From positions 62,001-126,000 of the forward strand of contig KV425563.1 of assembly GCA_001632425.1 (NCBI GenBank): a DNA stretch of 64,000 bases, written 5' to 3'. Within the stretch, counting starts at the first letter, position 1. Each line of letters begins with the position of its first letter. This stretch comes from Neolentinus lepideus HHB14362 ss-1 (taxonomy: Eukaryota > Basidiomycota > Agaricomycetes > Gloeophyllales > Gloeophyllaceae). This document shows positions 1 through 13,055 of this stretch, in pieces. Position numbers and translations under genes: made by a program. A model generated the notes under the pieces. It did not search any database. It had not been told where the DNA came from and saw only the letters and a program-made list of their open reading frames with translations.

Positions 1-2411
1 CCGCTCGTCTTCGCGCAGACGTGTGATCCGACCCATCAGTGCATCGATGCCGAGTCGATTCAGAATCGGATGAATAGTTGCTCTCGTGATCCAAGAATAT
101 CAGCTCTTCTCTCGGCGCGTGCAACAAGACAAAGGCAAGCACTCACCGTGTCACTTCGCCGGGCTCGCGATTGAATTCGTAGCAGATTCCCAGCAGAAGA
201 GCGCACAAACCGGGGACAAGGACATCGGATTCAGAAGTCTGATTCACAGGTTCTACCAACTGTCGATCAACAAAACTCGGCTTAGGATCATCCCGAACGG
301 CGTAGAAGTACAATGGACAGGACATACGATTCCCAATCCCCCGGCATCCAGAAACTCCCGCACGGCCTTGGAATCTTCCCAAAGCCACTGCGACAGAAGG
401 GTCAGGTAGGCAGTGACGAGGCGATCCCATTCACGGGCTTCTCTGTCGGAGCTGGACGCATGGGATCGCGAGAGCAGCGCCAGAGAAAGATGCTCGTTAA
501 GCAGTTGTATCAGTGTCTGCGGGGAATCGTCTTCGTCCTCACTTGGCTGTGGCGGAGCAGGTGCCTGACCGTCAGCTGGCACAAAGAAACTGCCCTGGCC
601 CGCGTCAAACCCCGCACCGGGCGGCTTGATCGATCGCGCGAGCGTCTTGGCACGGAAGGAGTTTCGGAGCAGGTGGGCGAATAAAATTGCTGCGAGCTGC
701 GTGGACACCACGGATGCAGGGTTGAGCGGAGATGTGGGCGGTGTAGCGAGGAACTGCAAAAGAGGAGTGACAGGTGGCGGCGCGGACCCGTCTAGTAGAG
801 TCACGAGCCCCAAATGTCAGTGTCACCGGTCATTTCACACCGTTGGAGGTAAATATATACCTTCTGAAGGGATCATGGCCTGCAGGATCAGTAGTCGTAT
901 GTCATTTTGGCCTACGAAGCTCTGCGCAATCGAGGGTCAAGACTCTGCCTGCATCGGGGGTCCATCCTCACTTACTTCGAACACACCAGCGGCCGTCGCT
1001 CTCAATTCTAGGGCCTCCTTGTCCCTTCTGGTGCTGTGCAGCCCGCTGTATTCACCATTCAGTATGAGCTCCACAAGAGCATCGAGTGCAGTGGTCGGCT
1101 CTAAGCGGTCCCATTCCTCGCCATTGGTCTCCGGGACGGGTATGTATGTCGTGACTAGGATGTCTGACAGCGGCAGTGATTGATTGATGGGCAGAAGCCG
1201 CAGAGACTACAGTACGCAATCCGTAAACTGCGACACACGACTAGCCAGGGACGTACCTGCGTTTTGAGAGTCGACGGCGCGTTGGATGCCAGGGCCATCT
1301 CCAACAAGCAGCGCGTGAAGGGCGATAAGTCACCGGACTAAACACCTGACTTTAGTGTTGTGCTATGATGTTCAACGAATCGTATACTAACATTTGCACC
1401 CTTGGTTGCAACAAGCATGCCGATGATTCCAATGACTAGACCAGCATTCTGACCTTTCTGCGTATCCCAGAACTGGAGCGCAAACTGCTGCGGAGCAGGT
1501 TCATGTGTGGGGAGATTTGGAGGGAATTGAAGTAAGGACAACAGCACCACTGCCATGGGTGTTTCTCGGAAATAACTCTGCGACGAAGTGTTACAGAGTG
1601 AAGACCGTAAAACGTGAAACAGCGCGCCTGATTCGATGCGTTAAACCGCAGCAAACCATCAACACACAGTAAAGCGTCTTGAACCACAATCCCTCCATCG
1701 ATGCCGCCTTCTGTTGTGATGATATTGAATAACCTTTCAAAGGCGCCTTCAAATGTGAGGACTTTCTGGATTTCAGGACTTTGCGAGATCAGTGACTGCA
1801 GCATGGTAATTGCCTCTACACCACGTAAATACTCGTTGGTTAAGACACAAGTTCTCTGAGTACAGACCATTACGAATAATCTCCCGTCTATCCTCGAGTA
1901 CAGCTATGATTCCAGCAGGACCTGCTACCGCGGTCAAGAAATAGCTCTGCACGATCTGTCGTCTATTTCGCAACAAAGTCGACAGAAATTGGAGCGCGCC
2001 AAACCGCGTGTAGAACGTTTGGTCAGCAGCCAGAAGAGCAAAGAGCTTGTGCGTAGCCTTCTCATCAGCTAGAACGCGGTCCGTATGCTTGAACCCTAGC
2101 TCCTTGACCTCCGTACTACCCTCTTCGGTGTCACATAGATGATTCAGAGTATCTAGGACCGCTTTGCCGATGTCTGCGTCCAATTCTGCGTCATTCTGCA
2201 AGACCTCCAGTAGACCAGGGATGGCGCGCTCGCCAACATCTCGTTTGTGATCCCTAGCCAAGCCCTTGAGTGACAATACTGAGGCTCGACGATCAGCAAG
2301 TAAAGTTGAGGGTGACAGTCGGTCGCTGAGCCTCGAAATTGTATCAAGAGCTGTCTGAGGTGCCCCTGTCGGTCCTCGCAGAGCCACGTAGGTTTGAGAC
2401 AAGAATTCCAT
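1..2411 (-). CDS. USO1: Uso1/p115-type vesicle tethering factor, N-terminal armadillo head (3' part outside window)
   Basis: This is the Golgi-tethering factor that links COPII transport vesicles to acceptor membranes before SNARE pairing. The translation starts at 2411 with MEFLSQTYVALRGPTGAP and gives successive armadillo-like helices in several exons separated by short introns. The head-domain signature GICYEFNREPG is read at about 150-180, followed by the exon with ATIHPILNRLGIDALMG, which runs off the window edge at position 1. Only the head region, roughly the first 700 residues, is present; the C-terminal coiled coil and acidic tail expected of the family must lie to the left. The start was chosen because it is the first in-frame ATG and is followed by the family's typical opening. 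It is divergent from ELP1, with a 235-bp shared upstream region. Seen: the motifs. Known: the family function. Exact exon joints were not fixed. Confidence 0.9.
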
Positions 2412-2646
2412 GGCGGCGTCGACGCCGGCGGCAGTGAGAGGAGGGTAATTACTTGATTAGTTTTGGCGCGATAAGGTTACTTCTGATTGTCTAAATCCGG
2501 GACATTTAAAATCTCTTCATCTTGATCTTAACTCTGTGCTCTACCGCGGAAGACTCTGGCTCAGGGTTTCTAATCGATTTTCAGGGAGCTTTGTGAATAC
2601 GAAACGTTGTTATTCACAGCAAAAGAAATATTGCTCGCGCTTCGAG
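2412..2646. promoter_or_regulatory. Shared upstream region of the divergent USO1 and ELP1 genes
   Basis: The 235 bp between the two start codons must hold both promoters. The stretch contains pyrimidine- and AT-rich sequence and no clear TATA box. Co-regulation is possible but is not shown by the sequence. Confidence 0.5.
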
Positions 2647-5600
2647 ATGAGAAGTCTAGTTCTTCAAGCAGTCAGCCATACCATAATACTTGAGGAACCT
2701 GGGCGGTCGAGAATCACCGCGGTATGCCACGACGTCGATGAAGATTTCATATACTCTGCTGTGGAATTAATGAACGCGGATGCCGATGTGGACGTCAGCA
2801 TATGGAAGACATCTACTCTCGGTTCAAGCGAGCATCATTCTGGGCCAGAAGTATGTCCTCCTGCACCTTCTAAGTTCCACTGAATCCCTCCTTAACCTGC
2901 TATAGCTAATAACAACCATCACAACACCATCTCTAACTCCGGACCCGAATTCCGCGGAAATCATCTCCATGAGATTTGTTATGGAGTCGCGCACATTAGT
3001 CGTCGTCACGCGTTCTGGAGATATCACCTCCATCCCTCTTAACATTGATCCAATCGAGGTACGCTGACACTAGGAATGGAGTAGATATGATTACAACTGA
3101 TTTTAGGCTGACGTCGTAGGTTCCGTTGATTTTGGTATTTTGGCAGCCGCTTGGAGTCCGGACGATTCGTTATTGGTCCTTGTCACAGGTCAATCTTGCT
3201 ACCAATCTGATCCTTTCCCCCGTTCTCATCTTATCTCATGATAAGGCGACAGAAAACTCATCCTGATGACTTCGGCGTTCGATGTCCTTTCGGAAGCCCC
3301 ACTGCACACTTCGGATTTTGGAGAAGGTGAGATGCCTCCAGTCCATCTGTATTTAAACTTTCTGACTTGAACTAAAACCTGCCTGGTGACTGGTATATGT
3401 GATACACATACCTTCAGATGCGCCTATCAACGTAGGATGGGGTTCAAAACAAACTCAATTCCACGGGTCTCTCGGAAAAGCAGCGGCTCAAGCTCCCTCC
3501 GCTTCGCTATCTTCAATAGGCTTCAGTCCCGATGACGATACTTTACCTCGCATCAGCTGGCGAGGCGATGGCGCGTACTTCGTTGTATCTGTGCTCTCCC
3601 CTCAACCAGAACAAGGTCTTAGTCGGCGCATCTTCCGTGTCTATGACCGACAGGCCGCTCTACAATCGACTTCGGAACCGGTAGCTGGTCTGGAGCATCC
3701 TCTGGCTTGGAGACCTTCAGGTAACTTAATCGCGTCGACGCAACGATTTGGATTCGAAGGTGGTGGGTCGGGAAAAGAAGGAAGGCATGACCTGGTGTTC
3801 TTCGAAAGGAACGGACTCAGGCACGGCGAGTTTGGAATCCGAGAAGCAGATCTGAAGCCGTTGGAAGGAGCGGCCAATAAATTACATAAATGGGGCTATA
3901 AGGTGAAGGAACTCAGTTGGAGCTCAGATTCAAATGTCTTGGCTGTGTGGATAGAAATGGAGGAGACCGATTTAGGTACGTATTGCCTTATAATTACCAT
4001 ATATGCCAGGAACTCTGACCCTGTCGTGAAGTCCAGCTATGGACGACTGGAAATTACCATTGGTAACACGAGAATATTGCATTAGTGCGCTCATTTCCGA
4101 CCGCATCTTTAGGTACCTTAAGCAGGAGATATGTCCCTTTGAAGGGTCGTCAAGGTTTACCTCCATAACCTGGCACCCTGAACGTGCTCTACATCTATCA
4201 TTGACTACGACATGTAGGTTATTACGCACTCCTATACCGACCTTGCTTAATAATATCCGTTTCCTACAGCTCAGCTGATCCAGAGAATATTTGCCTGGGA
4301 TACGTTTGCATCAAAGTCAGGGCCACTCGCCGATAGTGGATCCGTGGCCGTAGTAGATGGAAGTCAGTTGCATCACATTGACCGTCATTCCAACCCACTT
4401 ATGCCCGGGTTGCATAGCGTCTCTGCTCTTGACGCCTTTTCGAATGCAGAATGTGCCACCACCGATGTCTGCGTGTCAACTAAGCCTGATAAACGCCAGA
4501 TCACCAGTTTTGCAGGGCCGCCGTGCCCCCGTTCATGTTACATTTTCTCCTGCGAAGGATGTGCTTGCGGTCTTATGGAGCTTCCATCGGGTGCAGCTGT
4601 GGGACCTTCGCACTAGGCAGATTATTGGCCGTGGCAAAGTTATGGATCCTGTATTGTTGTGGGAGGGCGAAGTCGGACGAAGCTCTGTTCGGAGGGAAGC
4701 GAGGCAGATAAGTCTATGGACTCAGGATACCCATGCTCGTGTCGCTGTGCTGAGCACCGAGTACGAAGCTGAAGAAGGGGACATATTGACCCTTGCAGAT
4801 ATAAGAGGAGATACGCTTGTGGGACAAATGGACCTGCAATTGCCTGCCAGGAATGGATGGCTGCTAGCATCCTTGGACAAGGAGATCGCGTGGCAGTCTG
4901 TTGATGGAGAGATATTCCCAGGTGAGTGACCATCGTATCAACGGAGAACTGATCAAGATGTCCAACTCCTGTAGTCACAGTCCAAGACGACGGTGTTGTT
5001 CTTCCAACATCTCGCTTTCCGGAATTCTGCTTGTGTTCCTCTACTCTCACTGCCGGAAATTCCGGTACAGAACCTCGTGTCTTCGTTGGCTTAGCAGATT
5101 CAGGAAAGCTATATGCCGCCAATCCGGAATCTCGATGTCGAGCCTTGTCGTCTAGCGTGAACTCATTCGTCGTTACTTCCGACTTTGTTATCTTCACGAC
5201 GACGTCTCACGAAGCGCACTTTGTTCCACTAGAGAGCCTTCCAGACTTCCTGAGCAGCAGTGAGAATATCGCAAGTACGCAAGAAAGCTGGGAAAGGCGC
5301 AGAGTCGAGCGTGGGTCCAGAATAGTGACTGCCGTACCGAGCGCAATGACTCTTGTTCTACAAATGCCTCGAGGCAATCTAGAGACGATCAATCCGAGGC
5401 CGTTAGTAATGAGAGCAATCGTGCGGGATGTCGAAGCGTGAGCTCTCCGTACACCAGATTCTACTTCATGATTCATATTAATTTATGAAGTGGACGATAT
5501 CGCAAAGCGTTTCTGGCCGCTCGGAAGCACCGGATTGATCTCAGCACACTGGTCAATCGTGATGCGAATACATTCATGGCCAATATACCCCAATTTGTGG

Positions 5601-7774
5601 AACAAGTGGAGGACATAGAGTACATGAATCTTTTCTTGACCAGCCTAGGGTAAGTCATGCAATGCCACTATGTAGCCCTAGCGGCTAACCGTGTCATCAG
5701 ATCAAGCTCTCTCGATCTAACACTTGTGGCCAAGTTATGCGATCTAATCAGAACCGAGCTGGAAGCGAAAGACCTTAAGAAGTACATAAGCTCCATCATG
5801 ACCTCATATGTGGTCAAGACACCCCCAGAGCATGAGCTTGCTCTCCAGCTACTTCTGCGGTTGCGAGGTAGATAGATGTCGCCTATCCAAGTTCAACCGA
5901 TTCAAGCGCATAACTTCTAGATAGTGAACCAGATCTCGTTGAAGATGCAGTCAAGTACATCATCTTCCTCGTCGACACCGACAAACTCCTCGACACAGCT
6001 CTGGGGATGTATGACTTCTCTATTTTTTTGATGATTGCACAACATGCTCAGAAGGTTAGCTTGCTTGTATTCCTTGTGGTCTTTAACTCCTGAACGGATT
6101 CTGTAGGATCCAAGAGAATACTTGCCATTCCTTCGAGAATTGCGGTCCTATGAGAGGTACTATCAAAGGTTCAAAATTGATGATCATCTCAAACAGTACG
6201 AGAAAGCTTTGAAGAACCTGAGCTTGGCTGGTAGGTCTATGTTCTTCGTTCACTCAGCCCACGAAAACTCACCCTTCACAGGAGAAGAGAGGTTCGACGA
6301 AGCTATAGAATATGTCGAGAGGCATAGGCTGTACGAGCTTGCACTGTCGCTGTGGAAGGATACAGATCACTACGCTGTACGTCTCCTTTCATGTTACATC
6401 ATCAGCAATCCTCATTCCATTCAGTCCGTCCTCGATACATACGGTGACTGGTTGTTTGAGCGACGAGAGTTCAGACAGGCCGCTCTAGGTAACATTCATT
6501 TTTATTCTTCGAAAATTGGTGACCAATGAATTTCGCAGCATTCCTCGAGGCCGATAAAAGACGCAAAGCGCTAATTGCCTACGAGAAGGCTCTCGACTGG
6601 CAAGAACTGTTCGATGTAGCTATTTCGAGCGACATCGCGGACAGCGAGATTGTGAACATGGGCTGGAGAGTATCTGGTTTGGTTTGGTTCATTTCGTACG
6701 GTAGCCCAGTAACCTGAAGGTTATCTAGAGGGTCTAATATCCAAAAAGCGATTCGCTGACGCTGCGACGGTGCTGCTGGATTATTCGAAGGATGTTCGTC
6801 ATGCTGTGATTGCTCTCGTGGAAGGAAACTTATTTTCGGAAGCTCGACGGATCGTCAGTGCCATATCCTGTTGCTTCCTAGTCTGCTGACACGTTTACAC
6901 GTAGATTTCGTTGCGGAAAGTCCCTGACCTGTTGACGGAACTAATCCACCCGGCGATTCTCGAGAGTCGCAATCAAATAAGCGAAGATATAGGCGAGATG
7001 AAGGAGCAATTGCGGAAGCAGTTACAGCGGATCAGAGAACTACGCATTAGAAAGGTGGAGGAGCCAGGTATGCGGTTTGTCATATTCCCTCTTTTCCGAT
7101 GTTTAGACTGCTATAGATGCCTTTTACGGTGTAGAGGATACTGCGTTGCACAACGTGGACGTGATGACGGACGTTTCGATGGCACCGACGGCGTTCACCA
7201 GGTACACAGCGGCGCCGTCAACCGCTTCAAGAACCACGAAGTACGTCACGTCACTTTCTAGACAATCACACTGACGTCTGAGGCCTGACACTTTGTAGAC
7301 GTAGCTCCCGCTCAAAGAGAAAGATGGAAAGGAAGGTAGGGTCGGGAAGGAAGGGCACTGTCGACGAAGAAGAATATCTCCTGAATTCCGTGGCGAAGCT
7401 TGTAAACCGATTCATGACTACGCAAGGTGTGCTTGCTTTCTTATATCTGTTCGTAATTCTCATAAGGGCTCGCAGTCGAAGCGGGCAAACTATTGCCCCA
7501 TCTTTTCCAGTTCACGTCGCATCATCGAAAAGAAGGTCTGTCTCTGCAAGAAGAAATCATTAAATTCGAAGAGGAATTGAAGGATGCTGTTGAGGAGACC
7601 TGGAGGAAGTCTTTCGAAGTAGGGGAGGCAGGCGCTTCTCTGGAGGACAGCTGGGCGACCAGAATGGACCGGCTCGAGAAAGATAGAATGGTCGATCCAT
7701 TGGACAAAGTTCCTCGCCCGGAGATACCTCTTACTGACTGGAGAGTCACGTTGCTAGATACATGCAAATCGTAG
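2647..7774 (+). CDS. ELP1: Elongator complex subunit 1 (IKI3/ELP1)
   Basis: Elp1 is the scaffold of the Elongator complex, which modifies wobble uridines of tRNAs. The ATG at 2647 opens with MRSLVLQAVSH. The N-terminal WD40 part includes the hallmark NVGWGSKQTQFHGSLGKAAA (near 3430), with many propeller strands up to about 5.4 kb. The TPR-like helical C-terminal half follows (FDEAIEYVERHRLYELALSL near 6300). The basic tRNA-contacting segment SSRSKRKMERKVGSGRKGT (near 7310) and the closing LTDWRVTLLDTCKS are also present. The gene is split by numerous short introns with GT-AG ends, for example 2849-2905 and 3059-3106. I saw no frameshift. Length and domain order match the family. Its neighbour USO1 is divergent and functionally unrelated. 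Confidence 0.95.
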
Positions 7775-8440
7775 CGCTGTCGGCAATTGATAATTTATAT
7801 CAGTATCAACTATCGCAATATCGAGGCTGTATCAATAGATGTCTTTCGCGTCACAGAATGTACTGTACGATACTCGTGGATGTTTCTACGCTGCCATGTT
7901 CCCTCAGCGGACTCACTCGATCAAGTTGCCATGATGACGATTATGTATCGCGTCTGTCAAGGAGAGTGAGACATGGAATTGTGGCTCAGGCATACTCAAG
8001 GAATATAAGGGCTTCACAACTCCCTCTTATGTGGATACGGAATTGATGCAAAGAACTCGACAACGCGCTTGATGTCCGCTCATTCTTCTGGCTTCTCCTT
8101 CCAGCAGCTATTGACTCCCAGGAAGCCAATTGTTCGAACTTCTGTAGACTGCGTCCTTATACTGCATCTTTACGAGCGGTCTCGCGGGCCGACCTCCCTC
8201 TTGGGTGACGTATTTCGGAAACGTCCTCAGTGCACTGACTTGATCTGATAATCATAGTAGGGCACTTTTTGGACCAGTATCTGTATGAACTATAGCTGAG
8301 ACTTTGAGACGTCTGAGTGGCTTGTTAGACTAGCTTCATAGACGGTCATACCGAACGAACATGTACCCGATCGCAGGCTTGCACAATACTCCGTTTTACC
8401 ATGGATACACGAGATACCTAAGGATGTACGAGGTTACAAA
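7775..8440. other. Intergenic, nothing recognised
   Basis: This is the 3' flank of ELP1. Short open frames here show no family motif and no convincing exon structure. Confidence 0.5.
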
Positions 8441-8660
8441 TCACAGCACGATATTCCAGTGAACTTGCGAAAGTTGTCGGGAGTCCCGCCAGAAGCCATA
8501 CATAGGCACAGTGTATTTCCCTTGACCCTGCTTCCAGACCCAAATGTCCGCTTCCCGTCGAATCGCTGAGACCCGTACACCAGGACCAGTGGTTGCATGG
8601 CCGGTAAGCTGACTGGCGCCTGTCGCGGTGTTCACCTGGGTGACCTCTAGATTGAACGAG
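8441..8660 (-). pseudogene. Relic of an MLKL-like kinase gene (N-lobe exon only)
   Basis: The minus strand encodes READIWVWKQGQGKYTVPMYG followed by FW. This is nearly identical to the alpha-C/beta-4 segment of the intact kinase-like genes in this window (at about 38.1 kb on the minus strand and 28.9 kb on the plus strand). No N-terminal bundle, catalytic loop or activation segment follows, and the frame is closed on both sides. It is therefore an isolated exon fragment left by a duplicated copy. The identification rests on comparison with the other copies in the same window. Confidence 0.7.
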
Positions 8661-8915
8661 TCCTGGAAATATCAAGCACGTTCCAGAATACTTCGAATCC
8701 CTGCGCGCTTCCTCAAAGAGTGAGGACACGACTACCCCAAGTTGTGACAGTGGCAATTCGTACATTGTATGTTCACTCACGTTAATTCCTAGTGTTCGTG
8801 AATACACGTCACTCCGTTGCGTGCTGGGAACCGTGGACCTCATGATTGCCAATATTCTACGCTTGGCTTTAAGATGAGTCTCATTCGTGTACCTGCCAGT
8901 ACATATGGGCATTGT

Positions 8916-10810
8916 TTAAAAGAGGATTTTATTCGCCTCTTCAATCACCTTGCGCTCGCCCTCAGTGGCGTTCACAGGTATTTCGAATGGCGCAAGCCCC
9001 AGTAGACGGCGCCCAGCAACGGTCTTAATGTCCTCCGGCGTAGCGCGTCCGGTGAACCGGGACTCTCCTTCACCTCCGGGGAAGTCACTAAGAGTTGTGA
9101 ATATCTTGACGGTCAGATCAATGGAGAAATAGCTCACGGCGATGGATACCCATGCAAGAAAGCGTTCCGCTGGCTTGCGAGGTAGTGCGCACTATTATAG
9201 ATGAAAATTAAGTCTGACTGAGCACATTGATGCTTGAAGTAAGGGGAGAGACGCACTTGTAAAGAGTTAGAGGCATCGCAGGAATGTACAGGACGGATGA
9301 GTCGCCCTTGCCCCTGTGATGGGACTCTACTGCATGAACGCCGTCACAATGCCCTGGGACAGAAGCTATTAACTATGCGTCAAACATACAATAAAGACTC
9401 TTAGCTCACAATAAACCTGATCCCCGGGTTCGACCTTCGGCACGGAGATCATGGATCGCGCAAGCTGTAGATGCGGATGGGTATCAACGTTCATTTCTTG
9501 CGTCTTCCCAATCCTGGTCCCAGGAAAATCGGGGCTCCCCAAGTCAGGCACCCAGTCATCCGCTTCAAGCGACGGGACGTTTCTATTGTCTGCTGAAGAA
9601 ATGAAGCGTGTTGGCCTGAAGAACGGCCGAAGGAGCATATACGCCGTCGCGAGCGACAGCGTCGGAAGCAGCTGGAGCGTGCCTTCTCCGGGCCCGGTAC
9701 TTGAAATGGACGTCCAACCTTGCCAGGCTCGGAACACAGTGCATTGGTTGCTGTGAGGTCATACGTGAAGATTAGTGCTCCAAGTTATCGAAGCCAAGTG
9801 TTCTTACGGTATCTGGTACAAATCCCGCCTCGCGCCCAACCTTGGCGTGACATCGTATGGGTCATGGAGACGCCAATTATCCCCGCCTTCCAATATCTCG
9901 CCGAAAACCGCACGAAAGCCAGGGTGCTCCCAGTGCTCGATCGAGCCGCCGTCAATATGCGGGCCCAGCCCGAGAGCGACCCGGTCGTCGGGATCGGGGT
10001 GCTTAATGCGCAGACGGTCGAAGTACGAGATGGGGGTGGTAAGGCTGGCCGGAGTGGTAGGAGATGAGGCGTGCCACAGAGAGAGGAGGAACTCTTGGGT
10101 GCGGATGAGGGCAGGATGCGTCCGCGCGGTGATTTGAGCGACGGAGTTGAAGAGCTCGAAAAATTGTATATTGTCGGGGGGGAAGCCTACGACGAGAATG
10201 AGTACGGTAAAAGATGCGAGTCAGAGGACTCACCTTTGACAAGCGATTTGTTGGCTGCCGTGTAGTCGATGATAGACTGTTTCCACGCTAAAGCGTCCTA
10301 GCCGCGTGCAAGGACGAGTCCCATTCAAATCATTACGCTGAGCATGTGCAGGACGCCTACCGCTTTGGATACACCACCTCTGACTACGACTGACCCAGCC
10401 TTCTTGATTTCGGCGATCTTGTCTGCGCTCACGCCCTTCTCCAGGTCACGGAAGACGATCTCTGGAATTGCCTAATCCGACCCAACATTGTCAGTCTCCG
10501 TCTGGCATACATATGCACAGCTGGAAGTACTCACTGCTTGTTGCTTCTGTGCAATCACCTCGATCTCCTCGCTGACATCGGCGAGCACTTGCCTCCAGCT
10601 CTCCACCAACTCATCTTTCCAGAGTTGCTTCTTCAAATCAGCAAATCGGGCTGGAAACGGCTCTGCATCTGTATCGGATAACGAGGCAAACACGGTCGCG
10701 ATAGATCCATCCTTTATCTGACTTCCGATAACTGCTGGGGCGGTACTTGCATAGTGTCTGGAGATCGAGCCTAGCCTGAGCAGCGGACGTCGGGTGAGGG
10801 CTGACAACAT
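8916..10810 (-). CDS. DUF1479 (YbiU-like) family protein, probable Fe(II)/2-oxoglutarate-dependent oxygenase fold
   Basis: Start ATG at 10810 (MLSALTRRPLLRLGSI). The Arg-rich, Ser/Ala-rich first 25 residues look like a mitochondrial targeting peptide. Then come the DUF1479 blocks in order across several exons: PFPARFADLKKQLWKDELV; IPEIVFRDLEKGVSADKIAE with VVVRGGV; LGLGPHIDGGSIEHWEHPGF, which contains an HxD-type metal-binding motif; DNWRLHDPYDVTPRLGARRD; and the distal block HCDGVHAVESHHRGKGDS with VLYIPAMPLT. The last exon, ending in VIEEANKILF, stops at 8916. Known: the fold is oxygenase-like, while the substrate is unknown for fungal members. An upstream in-frame ATG at 10867 would add 19 residues and spoil the presequence, so I prefer 10810. 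Confidence 0.85.
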
Positions 10811-11175
10811 CCTATGATTGAAAACGATATGCTGGACGGCGCAGGGCTTAAAGGACCGGGCTCGCAAAGTTGGTGCGTCCCATTCATCACAGGAAGCCTT
10901 ATATCAAGTACTGATACCAGTCATAGCTAATTAGTCGTAATGTGGGATTAGCAGAAAGACCGAGATTTATCCCGAAAAGCAAATTTGGGATGTCCTCCAC
11001 AACGGAAGTGAAGCTCGATTATCAGTGGTTCTCGTAAGTCCTGGATTTCGGACGTCCATCTGACCCTCGTCTAATCAAATTATTCGTGATGGCCTCAGTG
11101 AGACGAGGTCGACAAGAACGACATCATGAAGGAGATCATAATAATGAGCTCAGAAGACTCGCACTATGCACACTA
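10811..11175. other. Intergenic, upstream of the DUF1479 gene
   Basis: No coding signal was seen. It separates the conserved block from the transposon island that starts at 11176. Confidence 0.5.
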
Positions 11176-12350
11176 GGCCGGCTTAAATTAGACAGGTAAT
11201 CGATCGTTTTTGTACTTTCAGCCGGTAAGTGGTCGAATAAGGTCGAAACAGGTTTCGACTGAAAACCGGTTGAAATTATGATCTGGGCACTTAGTGCGAT
11301 AAACGGTCGAAATTTGTCTGTTGATGCAGCACGGCTATTGTGGGAATGCCAGTATCGGACTTAAGAAATGGATGCGTTCAGACACGCTCTTGTTCATCTT
11401 GCCTCTGCCTACCATCCGTGAGTCTCTATGGTGTCTGATTCCTCTTTGCCGCAACTCTTGTAGAGTGTCTAGTATGCAGGTATGTTGCATCATTCATGAT
11501 TTATCTTTGCTCATCAGGTTTACAGAGACCAGTCTTCACAGGTATTGTACTGGACATGACGGGTCATGGGTTTATAGGTATGTATGTATACCTGTTGAGT
11601 TCTCTGATATGATGAGCTTATGTTTATGGATCCAGAGGTCCTTTAGCCACCTTGTGATATATTGTGAGCATATACAAACATCGTGACATGTTTTACTGAT
11701 CCTCAAGTGAACCATAGGATGGCCGGATTTCTACTGAAGCTATGAACCTCGGGGACTCCGTAAGTGTGACGTCTACTTCGTGCTAGCTAATGACAAACAT
11801 ATAGGGGTACTTTCTGCAGAGAGAGGCTGGGTTGTTTAAGGGCTCAGACCTGCAGTGCATGTCATTGCTCTACCCTTTTGCTCTTTCGGTCTCCTACCTC
11901 TGCTTCAATTTACTTCACATTTCCATTATTCCTATCTCAGATTTTGACTATTCATAGCTCACCGCCCTTCTACTGTAACCTATTTTTCATTGTTGTACAG
12001 CCTGCTACCGTTGATCTAATGAAATTTGTGCTTTTCTCTGTTTGACACAATCTGGACACAAATTGATTGAAAAATGTGCTCAAAAATAAGGGGAAATCCT
12101 AGAGGACTGGTTGCATGGAAAATGGATTATTTTGGCTACGATAAACTGCTCAAATTTGATAAACACTAACGAACGGAAAACCAGACGTTCCTGGGTTGAT
12201 TGAGCTCGGTAGACCACCGGTCGGAATTCCCAATATTCGGGTCTATATTTTGACCGGTGGTTTTGTATGGTAAACGTACATTTTGAGCCGTCTGGCGGCT
12301 GGAATACATCCGTCTGGCGTACAAACCTACCGGTCTAATTTAGGCCGGTC
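11176..12350. mobile_element. Non-autonomous DNA element with 22-bp imperfect terminal inverted repeats
   Basis: The left end (11176-11197) and the right end (12329-12350) are inverted copies matching at 19 of 22 positions around the core CTAATTTA. Motifs related to the ends, with repeated cggtcgaa and ccggt words, recur just inside both ends. The 1.17 kb interior has only short frames (up to 121 codons) without any transposase motif, so it would depend on another element. A convincing target-site duplication was not found; the nearest candidate is the word ctcgcact at 11158 and 12350. The superfamily is not assigned. Confidence 0.55.
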
Positions 12351-13055
12351 TCGCACTCCCAGAGTCGATCTCGCGCCATGAATTGTAATGATACCAATCC
12401 TAGGACCAGCCGAATGCGAGCAGAAACGGGACCGTGCCAGACAATGACTAGGAAGTGGGTTGGAGTACGTGCAAAGGCATGCGGCGCACGTCTTAGACGT
12501 GAATGCAGGACGTTCGGTGGAACAACAGGTTTATGTAAGCGCAAAAGAGATTTCATGCCAAATACTGGTAGATGGAGGAACTATGCAGCCATCGTACAGG
12601 AAACCGAGATCCGCATTCACTGCGTTCCAGGCACAAGTATTTGAGGTTCGAATACCTGAGCCTACACGCAGCACGCCCATCTGTTCGGACCGTAAACACG
12701 TGGTCGCCTTTAAGTTTGACACTTACGATCAGTTACAGGTACTCGAACCTTAGATTCACGTAGTATTAGATTTGTAGATACATATGCCTATTAAAGCTTC
12801 GAGCATGTTTGTCTGCAAGGCATACACCAAGTTCCAGTACCTGAGTCTACGTGCTCTACCCAAACATCAAATACTCGTGCCTAGTCCAGGATATAAATAA
12901 TTGCAGAAACCTTTATATATGCATTATCCATATTATTATTAAATAGCAAATATATATCGAACAATATACTATTAATTAATAAAACAGGCAACGCGTATCT
13001 GATCCGGGACTGCGTCTCAATATCAATCCCAACCCTTTGGCGATTCACATCTTCA

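Noticed and set aside
12640..12660. ggttcgaatacc resembling a tRNA T-arm
   Set aside because: No acceptor, D or anticodon arm can be drawn around it; it belongs to a subterminal repeat of the CACTA-like element.
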